Assembly (NCBI GenBank): GCA_015243575.1
Contig: CP042469.1
Coordinates: 4,182,929 to 4,246,928 of the forward strand
DNA length: 64,000 bases
Direction of reading: 5' to 3'
Source: Clostridiales bacterium
Lineage (GTDB): Bacteria; Bacillota; Clostridia; Peptostreptococcales; Anaerovoracaceae
Within the stretch, counting starts at the first letter, position 1. Every line of letters begins with the position of its first letter. The position numbers were made by a program, and so were the translations under genes. The notes under the pieces are model-generated. The model saw only the letters and a list, made by a program, of their open reading frames with translations. It was not told the DNA's origin and ran no database searches. Shown piece by piece: positions 32,304 to 41,838 of the stretch.

Positions 32304-33599
32304 ATGGCGAAGAGTCAAAAGAAAAGTATCATCGGAGGCTTCAGCAGAAGCGGATGGGGAGTAATCATTTATTGCGCTGCGATGTTCTGGTTCTATGTGG
32401 GAATGGTCAACGACGGTTCCAATATCACAGCACCTGCCTTCGCGGAAAAAACCGGTATTGATTATTCACTGGTTCTCAGCATGGGAACCGTTGCCGGGCT
32501 GGTTGGATTTATCTTTTTTCTTATCTTTGGTCAAGTCAATATTCGTATCGGAGCAAAAAAGACCTCTGGAATCTGCCTCTTTCTAGCAGGTGCATTCTAC
32601 ATCGGGCTCGGTCTGGCCAATTCTTTGCTGGTCTATGCCATTTGCCTTTGTGTCATCACTGGTTCGGTCATGTCAGGCGGGTATATTGCAGGCGGCACCC
32701 TGGTTGCCAAGTGGTTTCCTAAGAAGAAGGGAATCGTAATGGGTTATACCACAATGGGACATAACCTGGCCTCTGCTTTCTATGTTCCGATGATTGCCTT
32801 TTTAGTCGCGACATTAGGACTTCAGAAGGGTGTCATGGTTCCCTCAATTTTAGTAATTATTCTTGGAGTCTTGGGGCTTTTGCTGATCAAGAACACCCCC
32901 CAGGAAAAGAACGAATTTCCTGATAATGTAACAGAGGAAGTTTACAAGAAGGAATATTATGTAGGCCATGAAGAAGATGTCACAGGAGGCTGGACTGCCG
33001 GAAAGCTGCTTACCAAAAAGGAATTTTGGCTTGCGGCGGTTACCACAGGAATCTACCAGCTTGTAACGGTTGGTGTTATGACACAGCTTGTAGTCAGAAA
33101 CATGCAGCTTGGCTTTACTCAGGTTCAGGCGATTTCCATCATGACGGTACTTGCCGCAATTGGTGTATTCGGTTCTTGGCTGTTCGGCGTGATCGATCAA
33201 AAATGGGGAACAAAGAAGGCAATGTTTGTCTTCGGTATTTGGTATATTTTTGCTTTAGCAAGCAACATCACTGAGACAAAAGTAGGAATCTACCTTTCTG
33301 TATTCATGATCGGTATGGCCATTGGAGGCTCTGCCAACTTTACAACCTCTCTGCCTGCTGCCATTTTCGGACGTCATGGTTTTGAAAAGGTTAACAGCGT
33401 AATCTTTCCGGTTCAGGGAATTATCACTTCCATGAACTTTGCCCTTAGCGGAGCGTCAATCGCTCTGACAGGAAGTCTCAGAGGAGTATATGTAACGTTT
33501 ATCTGCGTACTTGTTGTCAACTTGATTTTAATTCATTTTGTTAATGAACATAAATATAATAAAGATTTCATGGTTGAAAACCATGAAATGGATAACTAA
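32304..33599 (+). CDS. MFS transporter, oxalate/formate-antiporter (OFA)-like
   Basis: A 431-residue, 12-helix carrier. The MFS loop and glycine-rich segments (GYIAGGTLVAKWFPKKKGIV, MGYTTMGHNLASAFYVP) are characteristic of OFA-type monocarboxylate transporters. The ATG at 32304 has GGAGG 8 bases upstream; the in-frame ATG at 32289 lies before that site. As the last gene of the sigma-54 operon before a strong hairpin, it is the probable uptake system for the pathway's acid substrate. Confidence 0.87.
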   Translation: MAKSQKKSIIGGFSRSGWGVIIYCAAMFWFYVGMVNDGSNITAPAFAEKTGIDYSLVLSMGTVAGLVGFIFFLIFGQVNIRIGAKKTSGICLFLAGAFYIGLGLANSLLVYAICLCVITGSVMSGGYIAGGTLVAKWFPKKKGIVMGYTTMGHNLASAFYVPMIAFLVATLGLQKGVMVPSILVIILGVLGLLLIKNTPQEKNEFPDNVTEEVYKKEYYVGHEEDVTGGWTAGKLLTKKEFWLAAVTTGIYQLVTVGVMTQLVVRNMQLGFTQVQAISIMTVLAAIGVFGSWLFGVIDQKWGTKKAMFVFGIWYIFALASNITETKVGIYLSVFMIGMAIGGSANFTTSLPAAIFGRHGFEKVNSVIFPVQGIITSMNFALSGASIALTGSLRGVYVTFICVLVVNLILIHFVNEHKYNKDFMVENHEMDN

Positions 33600-33664
33600 T
33601 AAAACCAAATAAACAAGTCCAGACCGTAAAATTTTCAAGATTAATACGGATGACTCAGGAAGAA

Positions 33665-33698
33665 GCAAAGATACCATCCGTCAGGATGGTATCTTTGC
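33665..33698 (+). terminator. Strong hairpin, probable end of the sigma-54 operon
   Basis: GCAAAGATACCATCC and GGATGGTATCTTTGC pair over 15 bp around GTCA. The T run is only the TTT within the stem, so termination may be partial and the chemoreceptor gene 36 bp downstream could be reached by read-through. Confidence 0.65.
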
Positions 33699-33733
33699 GT
33701 TGATCGGATCAATAGAAAAATGGAGGGATTTGA

Positions 33734-36058
33734 ATGGAATCGAACAGCTACCAGAAAATCAGAGGAGGACTGATCCGAAATGCACTGTTGACAGGGGCTT
33801 TTATGGCAATCATTGGTCTTTCAGGGGTTTACAGCTTGATTATATCAGGCGCTGCGCCCCAGGGGGCAGGATTTTACAAAGTGATAATTATGGCGGCAGC
33901 ACTGACGGCAATTGGAATATTCGTTACTGCTATGGGAAGTGTCTCACTCGTACGTATGATTTTCCGAAACCTTTGTGAGGATGGAGACAGTCTCACCGAT
34001 GACGACCCAGTGGAAGATGGAATTCTGTCCGAAGGCTTGGGGCTTGGATTACTTGAAAAGCAAGTAATCCGGATTTCTGAGGAAGTTGCTTCCGGCAATT
34101 TCAGTGCTAGGGCGGCAGATTTTGAAAGCGAGGAAGACTCGTACAGGGAAATTCTTCTGCGCTTGAATCAAATCCTTGATATTACAACGGAGCCCTGCCG
34201 TATCGCCTCTGCTTGTCTTGCGCAAATCCGCCTTGGGCAGACACCTGATAAAATAGAAGGGAAGGGGCAGGGAGACGTTGCTCAATTGTTCTCAGAACTC
34301 AACGGATGCATTGATGTGTTGGATTTACTGATGAGGGATACGGAAGTATTATCCCGGGAATTTATGAAAGGTAATTTTGAAGTTAAAGCTAATACGGAGG
34401 CGCATAATGGAATATATGCGGAAATGCTTTCAAATCTGAATAAGGCATTTTCTGCTGTCGTTTTTCCTTTGCATTCGGCGGCACAGCGGATTTCCAAAAT
34501 CGCGATCGGTGTGATTCCAGAAAAGATGATGGAGGAATATCAGGGAGAATTCAATGATATCAAAAACAGCGTCAATGCATGTATTGACGGATTAGAGGCG
34601 GTTAACGAAGGGAGTAAGATTCTTCGCCAGATGAGCAAGAATAATTATTCCATGACAATGGACGGATCTTATTTAGGCATCTATGAAAAAATGAGACACA
34701 GCATCAATAATGTAATTGCAACTGTAAGGGATGTCATAGAAATGGTTACCGATGTGGCTGACGGAGATCTTTCGAAGCTTCATGAGCTGAAAGCCGTGGG
34801 TAGGCGGAGTGAAAATGATACTTTGCTGCCGTCGCTCATACGAATGCACGAAACCGTGAAGCAGCTTGTGGAGGAAACCACACTGATTTCAGATTCTGCT
34901 GTCGCGGGAAGGATCGGTGTCCGGGGTGATGCCAGTAAATTCAAGGGTGAATTCAGGGCTGTGGTAGAAGGTGTTAACGAGACTCTGGACGCATTCGGAA
35001 AGCCTATGGCCGAGGTACTGGGGGTTCTTGAGCAAATGGCACAAGGAAATCTTCAGGTTGCAGTGGAAGGAAACTACAGAGGCGATCACGGCTTGCTCAA
35101 GGCTGCCTTGAATGAAACCTTGTGGAATCTAAGAGCTTATCTGAGGGAAATATCGGAAGTCCTGGCACAAATCAGTGACTGTAATCTTGACCTTGAAATC
35201 ACCATGGTGCATAAGGGAGACTTTACTGAAATCGGAGACTCTTTGAAAAGCATTATCATGACATTAAATCAAGTGATGGGTAATTTCGAACATGCGGCTG
35301 ACCAGGTATCGGCAGGATCAAGGCAGGTATCCGACGGCAGCCAGTTCCTGGCACAAGGCTCCACGGAGCAGGCCAGTTCCATACAGGAGCTTTCTGCTTC
35401 TGTTTCTGAAATCGCCGAACAAAGCAAGGATAATGCTTTGAAAGCGAAGGAGGTTTATCTGCTGGCGAAAGAGGCTCGTGACGGAGGTGGCAAGGGGAAA
35501 GAGACCATGCTGGAAATGCTGCAGTCTATGAAAGAAATCAGCGATTCCTCTGTAAATATATCTAAAATCATCAAGGTGATTGATGACATTGCCTTCCAGA
35601 CCAATATTCTTGCCTTGAATGCAGCGGTAGAGGCTGCCAGGGCAGGTCAGCACGGCAAAGGCTTTGCTGTGGTAGCCGAAGAAGTGAGAAGTCTTGCGGC
35701 GAGAAGCGCAAAAGCCGCAGAGGAAACGACGGAGCTCATTGAAGGATCCCTAAGAAAGGTAAAGGTCGGAACAGAGATTACCAACGAAATCGCCACAGTC
35801 CTAACGACCATTTCAGAGGGTGCCGTCACATCAACGGAAAAATTGAGCATTATCGCAAAAGCCTCCGAGGAGCAGGCGCTCGGAATTGCTCAGATCAATC
35901 AAGGAATCGACCAGATCTCCCGTGTGGTGCAGAACAATTCGGCGACAGCAGAACAAAGTGCTGCCGCCAGCGAGGAGCTATCGGCACAGGCAGATTTGCT
36001 GAAAAAAATGATCGGCCAGTTTCAACGCTCCAAGGAAGTAATTTATCAGCTACAATAA
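33734..36058 (+). CDS. Methyl-accepting chemotaxis protein without an external sensor domain
   Basis: A 774-residue chemoreceptor. Two N-terminal helices (about residues 15-40 and 50-75) are separated by only about 10 residues, so there is no external ligand domain. About 80-500 contains several HAMP-like repeats ([40 protein letters not shown]). The C-terminus has the kinase-control hairpin [20 protein letters not shown]. Sensing is probably cytoplasmic. TGGAGGG precedes the ATG. Its place directly after the catabolic operon suggests it may report on that pathway. Confidence 0.9.
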   Translation: MESNSYQKIRGGLIRNALLTGAFMAIIGLSGVYSLIISGAAPQGAGFYKVIIMAAALTAIGIFVTAMGSVSLVRMIFRNLCEDGDSLTDDDPVEDGILSEGLGLGLLEKQVIRISEEVASGNFSARAADFESEEDSYREILLRLNQILDITTEPCRIASACLAQIRLGQTPDKIEGKGQGDVAQLFSELNGCIDVLDLLMRDTEVLSREFMKGNFEVKANTEAHNGIYAEMLSNLNKAFSAVVFPLHSAAQRISKIAIGVIPEKMMEEYQGEFNDIKNSVNACIDGLEAVNEGSKILRQMSKNNYSMTMDGSYLGIYEKMRHSINNVIATVRDVIEMVTDVADGDLSKLHELKAVGRRSENDTLLPSLIRMHETVKQLVEETTLISDSAVAGRIGVRGDASKFKGEFRAVVEGVNETLDAFGKPMAEVLGVLEQMAQGNLQVAVEGNYRGDHGLLKAALNETLWNLRAYLREISEVLAQISDCNLDLEITMVHKGDFTEIGDSLKSIIMTLNQVMGNFEHAADQVSAGSRQVSDGSQFLAQGSTEQASSIQELSASVSEIAEQSKDNALKAKEVYLLAKEARDGGGKGKETMLEMLQSMKEISDSSVNISKIIKVIDDIAFQTNILALNAAVEAARAGQHGKGFAVVAEEVRSLAARSAKAAEETTELIEGSLRKVKVGTEITNEIATVLTTISEGAVTSTEKLSIIAKASEEQALGIAQINQGIDQISRVVQNNSATAEQSAAASEELSAQADLLKKMIGQFQRSKEVIYQLQ

Positions 36059-36062
36059 CATT

Positions 36063-36102
36063 AAGACGGCGGCGGAGGGGTTCCTTCCGCCGCCTGTCTT
36101 TC
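36063..36102 (+). terminator. Terminator of the chemoreceptor gene
   Basis: AAGACGGCGGCGGA pairs with TCCGCCGCCTGTCTT (one bulged or mismatched base), followed by TCT; a strong GC-rich stem. Confidence 0.75.
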
Positions 36103-36188
36103 TACTGCGGCCAGCGATGTCTCATGAGCCTGCTTCGGTGTGTTATATTAATAACAAAACAGAATAAGAGAAATATGATATCGGTATT

Positions 36189-36216
36189 TTTTAAACAATG
36201 GGCCTGCTGATACAAT
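36189..36216 (+). promoter_or_regulatory. Putative promoter of the enoate-reductase-like gene
   Basis: TTTTAA, a 16-bp spacer and TACAAT at 36211-36216, with an extended -10 (TGA directly before it), about 60 bp before the start codon. Confidence 0.45.
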
Positions 36217-36276
36217 GGAATATAGTAGGAAAGTCATTAACACATGTTGTAACATGATACGGAAAGGACTGTAACC

Positions 36277-38235
36277 ATGAGCGAAAAGTACGAACGACTG
36301 TTATCACCCCTGAAGGTCGGAGCACACACCTATAAAAACCGTATGATTGCATCGCCGATCTACTGCGGGCCATTTGTAAAAATACCACCCCTTCGGAAAA
36401 TGTTTTTCCACGAATTTGCCGGCAGAGCTGCGGGAGGATATGCTCAGGTGACCATTGGCGAAACGGCCGTAGATTTCGAATTTGCCAGCAGAGAGCCCTT
36501 TCCGCCCATCGATTATACCAATCTAAATGACCCGGCAGCAGCAGATTTGAAACGCGTGGCAGATGATATAAAAAATCATGGAGGCAAAGCGATGATTGAG
36601 CTCTCTCATTGCGGAGAGTCCATGCTAAAACTGCCGGGGCTTAAAAATCCCATAGGCCCTACAGGCTTCCTGAGGGAGGATGGAACCACCATCGTAGAGA
36701 TGGATGAGGCATTAATGGAAGAGGTGATCGACCATTTTATAACTGCGTCAAGATTCATGAAAAACATTGGTTTTGACGGTGTTCTGATTCATGCGGGACA
36801 TGGCTGGCTTCTCCATCAGTTCCTATCTTCAAGAACCAATAAACGTACCGATGAATATGGAGGAGCTCTTGAAAATCGCGCCAAATTTCCTGTACGTCTG
36901 ATCAAAGCGGTGCGGGAGGCAATGGGGGAAGACTTTCTTCTTGAAATCCGCGTCAGCGGCGATGAGAGGACCGAGGCCGGAATGGGCATTGAAGAAACCG
37001 CTGTATTCTGTAAAATGATCGAACCCTATACCGATATCATCCATGTGTCTGTGGGGCTGTACCGCGACCCAATTCTCAGCGGACAATTTTCGTCTCTTTA
37101 TCATCCCCACGGTCTCAATGCAGACCTGGCGGCGGAGATCAAAAAAGTTGTAAACATCCCAGTAGCGGTGGTAGGAGGCATTACCTCACCGGAATTGGCG
37201 GAACAACTCCTTTCGGAAGGCAAGTGCGATCTGGTGGCATTCGGAAGACCGCTTACCGCTGATCCTGATTTTGCCAATAAAGTGATGGCAGATGAGGGAG
37301 ATGACATTGCCAAATGTCTTCGATGCTATAAATGTTTTCCCGGCCCCCTGGAAGATAATCTGGATCAGCTTGATTCCATCTTCGGCTGTACGGTCAATCC
37401 CAACGCCTTCTTCTATGACACGGAGCTTTTAAACCGAAAGCCGGAAAGACCGCGGAACGTACTGATTATCGGAGGAGGGATTGCTGGAATGGAGGCTGCC
37501 GTCGTGGCGCATGACAGGGGACACAACGTAACCCTTCTGGAAAAGACGAAACAGCTCGGAGGATTGCTGCAGTTTGCTGATACGGATGCTTATAAAGGAG
37601 ATTTGGGCGTCTTCAAGGATCTTTTGGTCAGACGAATCGAAAAACGGGGAATCAAGGTTGTCTTGAATCACGAATTTACATCGGAAGACGTTGCAGCTTA
37701 CAAACCAGATGCCGCAATGATCGCAATCGGTTCTCTGCCAGTGATTCCTCCCATCCGAGGAATCGAGCATGCGGTCAAGGCCCTGGATGTATATGGGGAT
37801 ATGGAGAAGATCGGCGGGAACGTTATTGTCATCGGAGGAGGACTGGTGGGCTGTGAAACCGGACTTCATCTGAGCAAAAACGGGCGTAATGTCACCGTCA
37901 TTGAAATGCAGGACCAAGTGGCGCCGGATTCCTATGTGATGCACCGCATCGCTCTGGTTCATGAGATGGATCGGAGGCTGAAATATCGGACTGGTCTGAA
38001 ATGTACGGAAATTACGGAGCATGGAGTCACTGTGGCGGACGGGAACGATCATACGGAGCAGCTGCCCTGCGATACCGTGGTGTTTGCGCTGGGGATGCAG
38101 GGTCTTACGGAACAGGCGGATGAATTTGAAAAGATGCTGGATGGAATCGAAACCTACAAAATAGGGGATTGCGTAAAAGCCTCTAAGGTTTTTGATGCCA
38201 TGAGACAGGCATATGTGGCGGCGCTTTCCCTATGA
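36277..38235 (+). CDS. Old-yellow-enzyme-type Fe-S flavoprotein (2-enoate/2,4-dienoyl-CoA reductase-like)
   Basis: 652 residues in three parts. About 1-340 is an OYE TIM barrel (FDGVLIHAGHGWLLHQFLSS, the H-x2-H-like substrate site, and VAFGRPLTADPDF). About 347-380 is a [4Fe-4S] motif, KCLRCYKC...GCTVNP. About 390-650 is an FAD/NAD(P)H domain with VLIIGGGIAGMEAAV and VIVIGGGLVGCETG. The layout matches FadH, enoate reductase, trimethylamine dehydrogenase and BaiCD/BaiH. It would reduce an activated C=C bond with NAD(P)H. A GGAAAGGA site precedes the ATG. It stands alone, ahead of the LysR gene. Confidence 0.9.
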   Translation: MSEKYERLLSPLKVGAHTYKNRMIASPIYCGPFVKIPPLRKMFFHEFAGRAAGGYAQVTIGETAVDFEFASREPFPPIDYTNLNDPAAADLKRVADDIKNHGGKAMIELSHCGESMLKLPGLKNPIGPTGFLREDGTTIVEMDEALMEEVIDHFITASRFMKNIGFDGVLIHAGHGWLLHQFLSSRTNKRTDEYGGALENRAKFPVRLIKAVREAMGEDFLLEIRVSGDERTEAGMGIEETAVFCKMIEPYTDIIHVSVGLYRDPILSGQFSSLYHPHGLNADLAAEIKKVVNIPVAVVGGITSPELAEQLLSEGKCDLVAFGRPLTADPDFANKVMADEGDDIAKCLRCYKCFPGPLEDNLDQLDSIFGCTVNPNAFFYDTELLNRKPERPRNVLIIGGGIAGMEAAVVAHDRGHNVTLLEKTKQLGGLLQFADTDAYKGDLGVFKDLLVRRIEKRGIKVVLNHEFTSEDVAAYKPDAAMIAIGSLPVIPPIRGIEHAVKALDVYGDMEKIGGNVIVIGGGLVGCETGLHLSKNGRNVTVIEMQDQVAPDSYVMHRIALVHEMDRRLKYRTGLKCTEITEHGVTVADGNDHTEQLPCDTVVFALGMQGLTEQADEFEKMLDGIETYKIGDCVKASKVFDAMRQAYVAALSL

Positions 38236-38378
38236 TATTACGGTTTTCCTCAAGCGTCTGTAAATTCTAATCCCTTGATCTGACTGTGGTAACCGGGAGT
38301 AAAGACTGGATTGTACCCGGGGATTATGATATATTAAAACCAACAAACTGGAATCGGCATAGTAACTCGAATTCGCTT

Positions 38379-38416
38379 CCGCATCGGTGGATCAATCGCC
38401 TTGTCCGCTGATGCGG
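38379..38416 (+). other. Leader hairpin before the LysR gene
   Basis: CCGCATC (38379-38385) pairs with GATGCGG (38410-38416) over a long loop, 25 bp before the LysR start. Confidence 0.4.
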
Positions 38417-38440
38417 GGATTCAAGAAATGAGGTGTTACC

Positions 38441-39340
38441 TTGGGAACCAGACAAGTAACAATGCTGCAAATTGATTATTTCCTGGCGGTTGCTCAGTAT
38501 CTGAGCTTTACAGAAGCTGCAAAGATGCTGTACACGTCACAGCCGTCTGTCAGCAAGCAGATCTCCATTTTGGAAAAACAACTGGGGACGGATCTGTTTT
38601 ACCGGACAAAGCGCTCGGTTCATCTGACGCCTGCTGGAGAAGTTCTTTTGAAAGAACTTTCCGGAATCAACGAACATATTGATCAGGCTATCAAAACTGC
38701 AAAGGATTCCAACCTGTGTCAGTACAGCACCATCAATATTGGTTGCCTGGATGCACTTGATACTGGTATTTTTCTCAGACAATTCGTTAATAAGTTCAAA
38801 TGTGAGCACAAGAATATCAACTTGAATTTTGAAAGACACTCCTTTAAAATCCTCAGGGAAAAGCTTCTGAACGGCAGCCTTGATCTGATTTTCACATTGA
38901 GTTTTGAGATTGACAATACCCTCGGATTGAAATACAAGTCTATCTTTAAAACCCACAGCAGTATCATCATTTCAAAGGATGATCCGCTGGCAGAAAAAAG
39001 TAATGTGACGGTGACGGACCTGAGGGGAAGGGATTTTGTCATGATTTCCAGAGAAGAATCTCCACATGGCTTTGATGCTGTTGTCAGATTATGCAATGGA
39101 TATGGATTCAGCCCCAGAATCGTAAAACAGATGCCGAATATCGAATCCATTTTGCTCTGCGTTGAGTCTGGGGTGGGAGTAACCATTCTTGACTCAACGA
39201 TCCGTCTTCCCAACCCGGGACACTTTAAGCTTTATACCATTGAAGAGGATTCATTGGATATGCTAGTTGCCTGGAGAAAGGAAAACATCAAGCCTTCCAT
39301 GTTGGCCTTCGTGGATGAGCTGCAGAGCAGTACCTCGTGA
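38441..39340 (+). CDS. LysR-family transcriptional regulator
   Basis: About 299 residues. The N-terminal wHTH reads LQIDYFLAVAQYLSFTEAAK then SQPSVSKQISILEKQLG, followed by a LysR substrate-binding domain. The start is ambiguous: the TTG at 38441 has GAGGTG 5 bases upstream, while the ATG at 38462 gives the more usual short LysR N-terminus but lacks a site. Placed between the enoate-reductase-like gene and the ACP operon, and near a dyad that recurs before the pta-buk operon, it is the best candidate regulator of both operons. Confidence 0.88.
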   Translation: MGTRQVTMLQIDYFLAVAQYLSFTEAAKMLYTSQPSVSKQISILEKQLGTDLFYRTKRSVHLTPAGEVLLKELSGINEHIDQAIKTAKDSNLCQYSTINIGCLDALDTGIFLRQFVNKFKCEHKNINLNFERHSFKILREKLLNGSLDLIFTLSFEIDNTLGLKYKSIFKTHSSIIISKDDPLAEKSNVTVTDLRGRDFVMISREESPHGFDAVVRLCNGYGFSPRIVKQMPNIESILLCVESGVGVTILDSTIRLPNPGHFKLYTIEEDSLDMLVAWRKENIKPSMLAFVDELQSSTS

Positions 39341-39383
39341 CGAGACTTCCTCATAAATAGAAAATAATTTTTAAGCCTAAAGA

Positions 39384-39408
39384 GCGCTGCATCCTGCGGC
39401 GTTTTTTT
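39384..39408 (+). terminator. Terminator of the LysR gene
   Basis: CGCTGCA pairs with TGCGGCG around TCC, followed by T7. Confidence 0.75.
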
Positions 39409-39525
39409 GTTTCCTGAAACATTGAGAATCGCTCGTGGACAATGGAGTTTCGAATTAACGTTACCTAATACGCTATAACACTTAAAACTTGGTATTGTAA
39501 GGATTTAGGTGTGACAGAGAACTGG

Positions 39526-39606
39526 ATTCATATCCAAAATGAATGAATGTCATGCCTTGTCAGTATTATGAGATTCGGCAAAGGATTGTTAAAATATAGA
39601 TAAGTA
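39526..39606 (+). promoter_or_regulatory. Shared regulatory leader, copy 1 (before the ACP operon)
   Basis: Starts with the dyad ATTCAT-N7-ATGAAT (39526-39544), followed by GTCATGC and TTATGA, and ends with GTTAAAATATAGATAAG, where TAAAAT (39590-39595) is a possible -10 box with TTATGA 18 bp upstream. It aligns without gaps to 47567-47647: the first 19 bases are identical and about 62 of 79 match overall by my count. The remaining DNA between here and the LysR terminator, and down to 39712, shows no gene. Confidence 0.8.
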
Positions 39607-39712
39607 AATTAGAACTACGGCACCGGAAGATGCGCCGCAATAGCGGTTCAGATTTATTTCAACCGCACCCTTAGACGCTCAGCCGGGCATAGCAAAACAG
39701 GAGTAGAGAACC

Positions 39713-39958
39713 ATGGAATTGAGAGAAGAAATATTGCAGACGATCATCAAGAGAACTGCGGATGTAATGAAAAAAAATGCTGATGAACTGAATGCGGACT
39801 CCAGCTTCGAGGCCCTTGGCTTCAAATCAGGGAACTACGTTCAGGTCACAACGGTTCTTGAGGATGAATTTGAGGTTGAAATCCCTTATATGGATTTCAA
39901 GAGAAGAAAGACCTTTGGAGAAGCGGCAGAATACGTTGAGCAGCTTGTGGAAGGTTGA
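39713..39958 (+). CDS. Acyl carrier protein-like protein (second ACP of the window)
   Basis: 81 residues of typical ACP pattern: ILQTIIKRTADVMKKNADEL, then SFEALGFKSGNYVQVTTVLE, DEFEVEIPYMDFKRRKTFGE and a closing AAEYVEQLV. The serine at about residue 39 in GFKSGN occupies the phosphopantetheine site, where the usual D-S-L is K-S-G, so modification should be tested. AACAGGAG precedes the ATG. It heads an operon with a CocE-type hydrolase and a flavoprotein rather than fatty-acid genes. A holo-ACP synthase gene lies in the co-regulated operon at 50035. Confidence 0.8.
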   Translation: MELREEILQTIIKRTADVMKKNADELNADSSFEALGFKSGNYVQVTTVLEDEFEVEIPYMDFKRRKTFGEAAEYVEQLVEG

Positions 39959-39988
39959 GCTTCGTGCTTAATTATGGGAGGTGGAAGA

Positions 39989-41749
39989 ATGTCTGAAGGA
40001 AATGATATTAAAATCTTCACAAAGAAAGAAGTAATCAAGGGAGAAGAGCTCGAAACCTGCTACCGTCAGTCGAGAGTTCCCGTGGATCCTGATGAAAACC
40101 TGGATCTGTCCAAGCTGGAGGGAATTGCGGCGACAGCGCATGGCTTCTGTGCCAAGTTTAACCAACGCACGTATAAGACGGAAGACGGCATCATCTGCGA
40201 GCAGGACGTTCCGGTAACTATGAGAGACGGCACTGTAATCTATACAGATATTTACAGAAAAGAGGGGGAAACCAATGTCCCCTGCCTGGTGTCCTGGAGC
40301 TACTATGGGAAACGTCCGGGAGACGGAATGTCCGAGTGGCAGGTTATGGGAGTACCTCCGGGGACCATTTCCACTATGGCAAAATTTGAATCACCGGACC
40401 CAGGATACTGGTGCCATCATGGTTATGCGGTGGCCAATGTAGACCCAAGAGGTGTAGGTCATTCCGAAGGGGATATCAACCTTTTCGGCACCCAGGATGC
40501 GCAGGATGGATATGACTTTATCGAGTGGGCAGCGAAGCAGCACTGGTGCAATGGAAAAGTAGGCATGAGCGGCAATTCCTGCGTTGCCATGACCCAGATC
40601 AGGGTTGCGGCCCAGCAGCCTCCTCATCTTGCTTGTATTGCTCCATGGGAAGCAACCACGGACATCTACAGAGAATCCATCTTTGAAGGAGGCGTTCCGG
40701 CGCTCAGCTTCAACGAGTTCATCGTAGCATCTCTCACCGGTCCAAGTCTGGTGGATGATCTTGTAGCCAACGCCAAAAAATATCCGCTGATGAACCAGTA
40801 CTGGGAAGATAAGATTCCAGATTTCAAAAGTATTAAAATTCCGGTGTACGCGGCAGCTTCCTGGCATCATTTCCATCTACACGGAGCCTTCAATTCGTTC
40901 CGGAAAATCAGATCCACCAGAAAATGGCTCAGAGTACACAGAGAGCAGGAGTGGCCGGATCTTTATTCTCCCGCCAACATTGAGGATTTGAAACGATTCT
41001 TTGACCGGTACCTGAAGGAGATTCATAACGGCTGGGAGATGACACCAAGATACCGGATCGAAGTGATGGACGCTTATGACTGCGATTATCAGACAAACCG
41101 CCCGGAAAAGGAATTTCCACTTGCCAGGACCGAATATCAAAGATTTTATATCGATGCGGCGAACCAGTGCCTCGCCACTCAGCCTTTGGAAACGGAAGCC
41201 AGCGTTTCCTACGACAGCGCGACGGAACAGCTGGAACTGGATTACACCTTTGAAGAGGATACGGAAATCACAGGATACATGTATCTGAGACTTTGGGTGG
41301 AATCAAAAGAGCATGATGAGATGGATCTCTTCGTCAACATCCAGAAGGCCGATGAAGATGGAAACTGGCTGCCAGCGTATATCCTTGGGGAGCCTCATCC
41401 GGGGGCATGGGGCAAGATGAGAGTATCCCACAGAGCGCTGGATGAAAAGCTCTCCACCTCCTTTGAACCGGTTCAGTCCCATCTCAAGGAAGAAAAGCTG
41501 AAAAAGGGAGAGATTGTTCCGGTTGATATCGCCATTGTACCCATGAGCAAGATCTACCATAAGGGACAGAAACTGAGGGTACAGATCGCAGGAAGGTACA
41601 TCAGAGAAGGCTGGTTTGAGCCGCTGAGCTGGGAAACGGACAACAAGGGAAGCCATATCATTCATGGAGGAGGGAAATATGATTCCTACCTTCAGATTCC
41701 GGTCATTCCTCCTAAGTATAAAACAAAGAACGGGTACATGTACCGATAA
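39989..41749 (+). CDS. CocE/NonD-type (peptidase S15) alpha/beta hydrolase
   Basis: About 586 residues. The N-terminal alpha/beta domain has NVDPRGVGHSEGDINLFG and KVGMSGNSCVAMTQ, where Ser of GNSCVA is the probable nucleophile (the usual motif is G-x-S-Y-x-G), and WLRVHREQEWPDLYSP may carry the catalytic His. The C-terminal third is the jelly-roll domain (HIIHGGGKYDSYLQIPVIPP). Relatives hydrolyse cocaine, cephalosporin esters, acyl-amino acids or X-Pro peptides. The ATG at 39989 follows GGGAGGTGG. It could cleave an ester, amide or ACP-thioester in this pathway; the substrate is unknown. No signal peptide. Confidence 0.85.
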   Translation: MSEGNDIKIFTKKEVIKGEELETCYRQSRVPVDPDENLDLSKLEGIAATAHGFCAKFNQRTYKTEDGIICEQDVPVTMRDGTVIYTDIYRKEGETNVPCLVSWSYYGKRPGDGMSEWQVMGVPPGTISTMAKFESPDPGYWCHHGYAVANVDPRGVGHSEGDINLFGTQDAQDGYDFIEWAAKQHWCNGKVGMSGNSCVAMTQIRVAAQQPPHLACIAPWEATTDIYRESIFEGGVPALSFNEFIVASLTGPSLVDDLVANAKKYPLMNQYWEDKIPDFKSIKIPVYAAASWHHFHLHGAFNSFRKIRSTRKWLRVHREQEWPDLYSPANIEDLKRFFDRYLKEIHNGWEMTPRYRIEVMDAYDCDYQTNRPEKEFPLARTEYQRFYIDAANQCLATQPLETEASVSYDSATEQLELDYTFEEDTEITGYMYLRLWVESKEHDEMDLFVNIQKADEDGNWLPAYILGEPHPGAWGKMRVSHRALDEKLSTSFEPVQSHLKEEKLKKGEIVPVDIAIVPMSKIYHKGQKLRVQIAGRYIREGWFEPLSWETDNKGSHIIHGGGKYDSYLQIPVIPPKYKTKNGYMYR

Positions 41750-41838
41750 AACCAGTCGTTTGAACTGCATGCGATAAAACAATCGCTTGAAACGTGTACA
41801 TGAGCTTTAAGAATTATTAATCAATAAGGAGTTAAGCT

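Noticed and set aside
25489-33599. Lysine fermentation operon
   Set aside because: BKACE alone suggested Kce, but no aminomutase, 3,5-diaminohexanoate dehydrogenase or aminobutyryl-CoA lyase gene is present.
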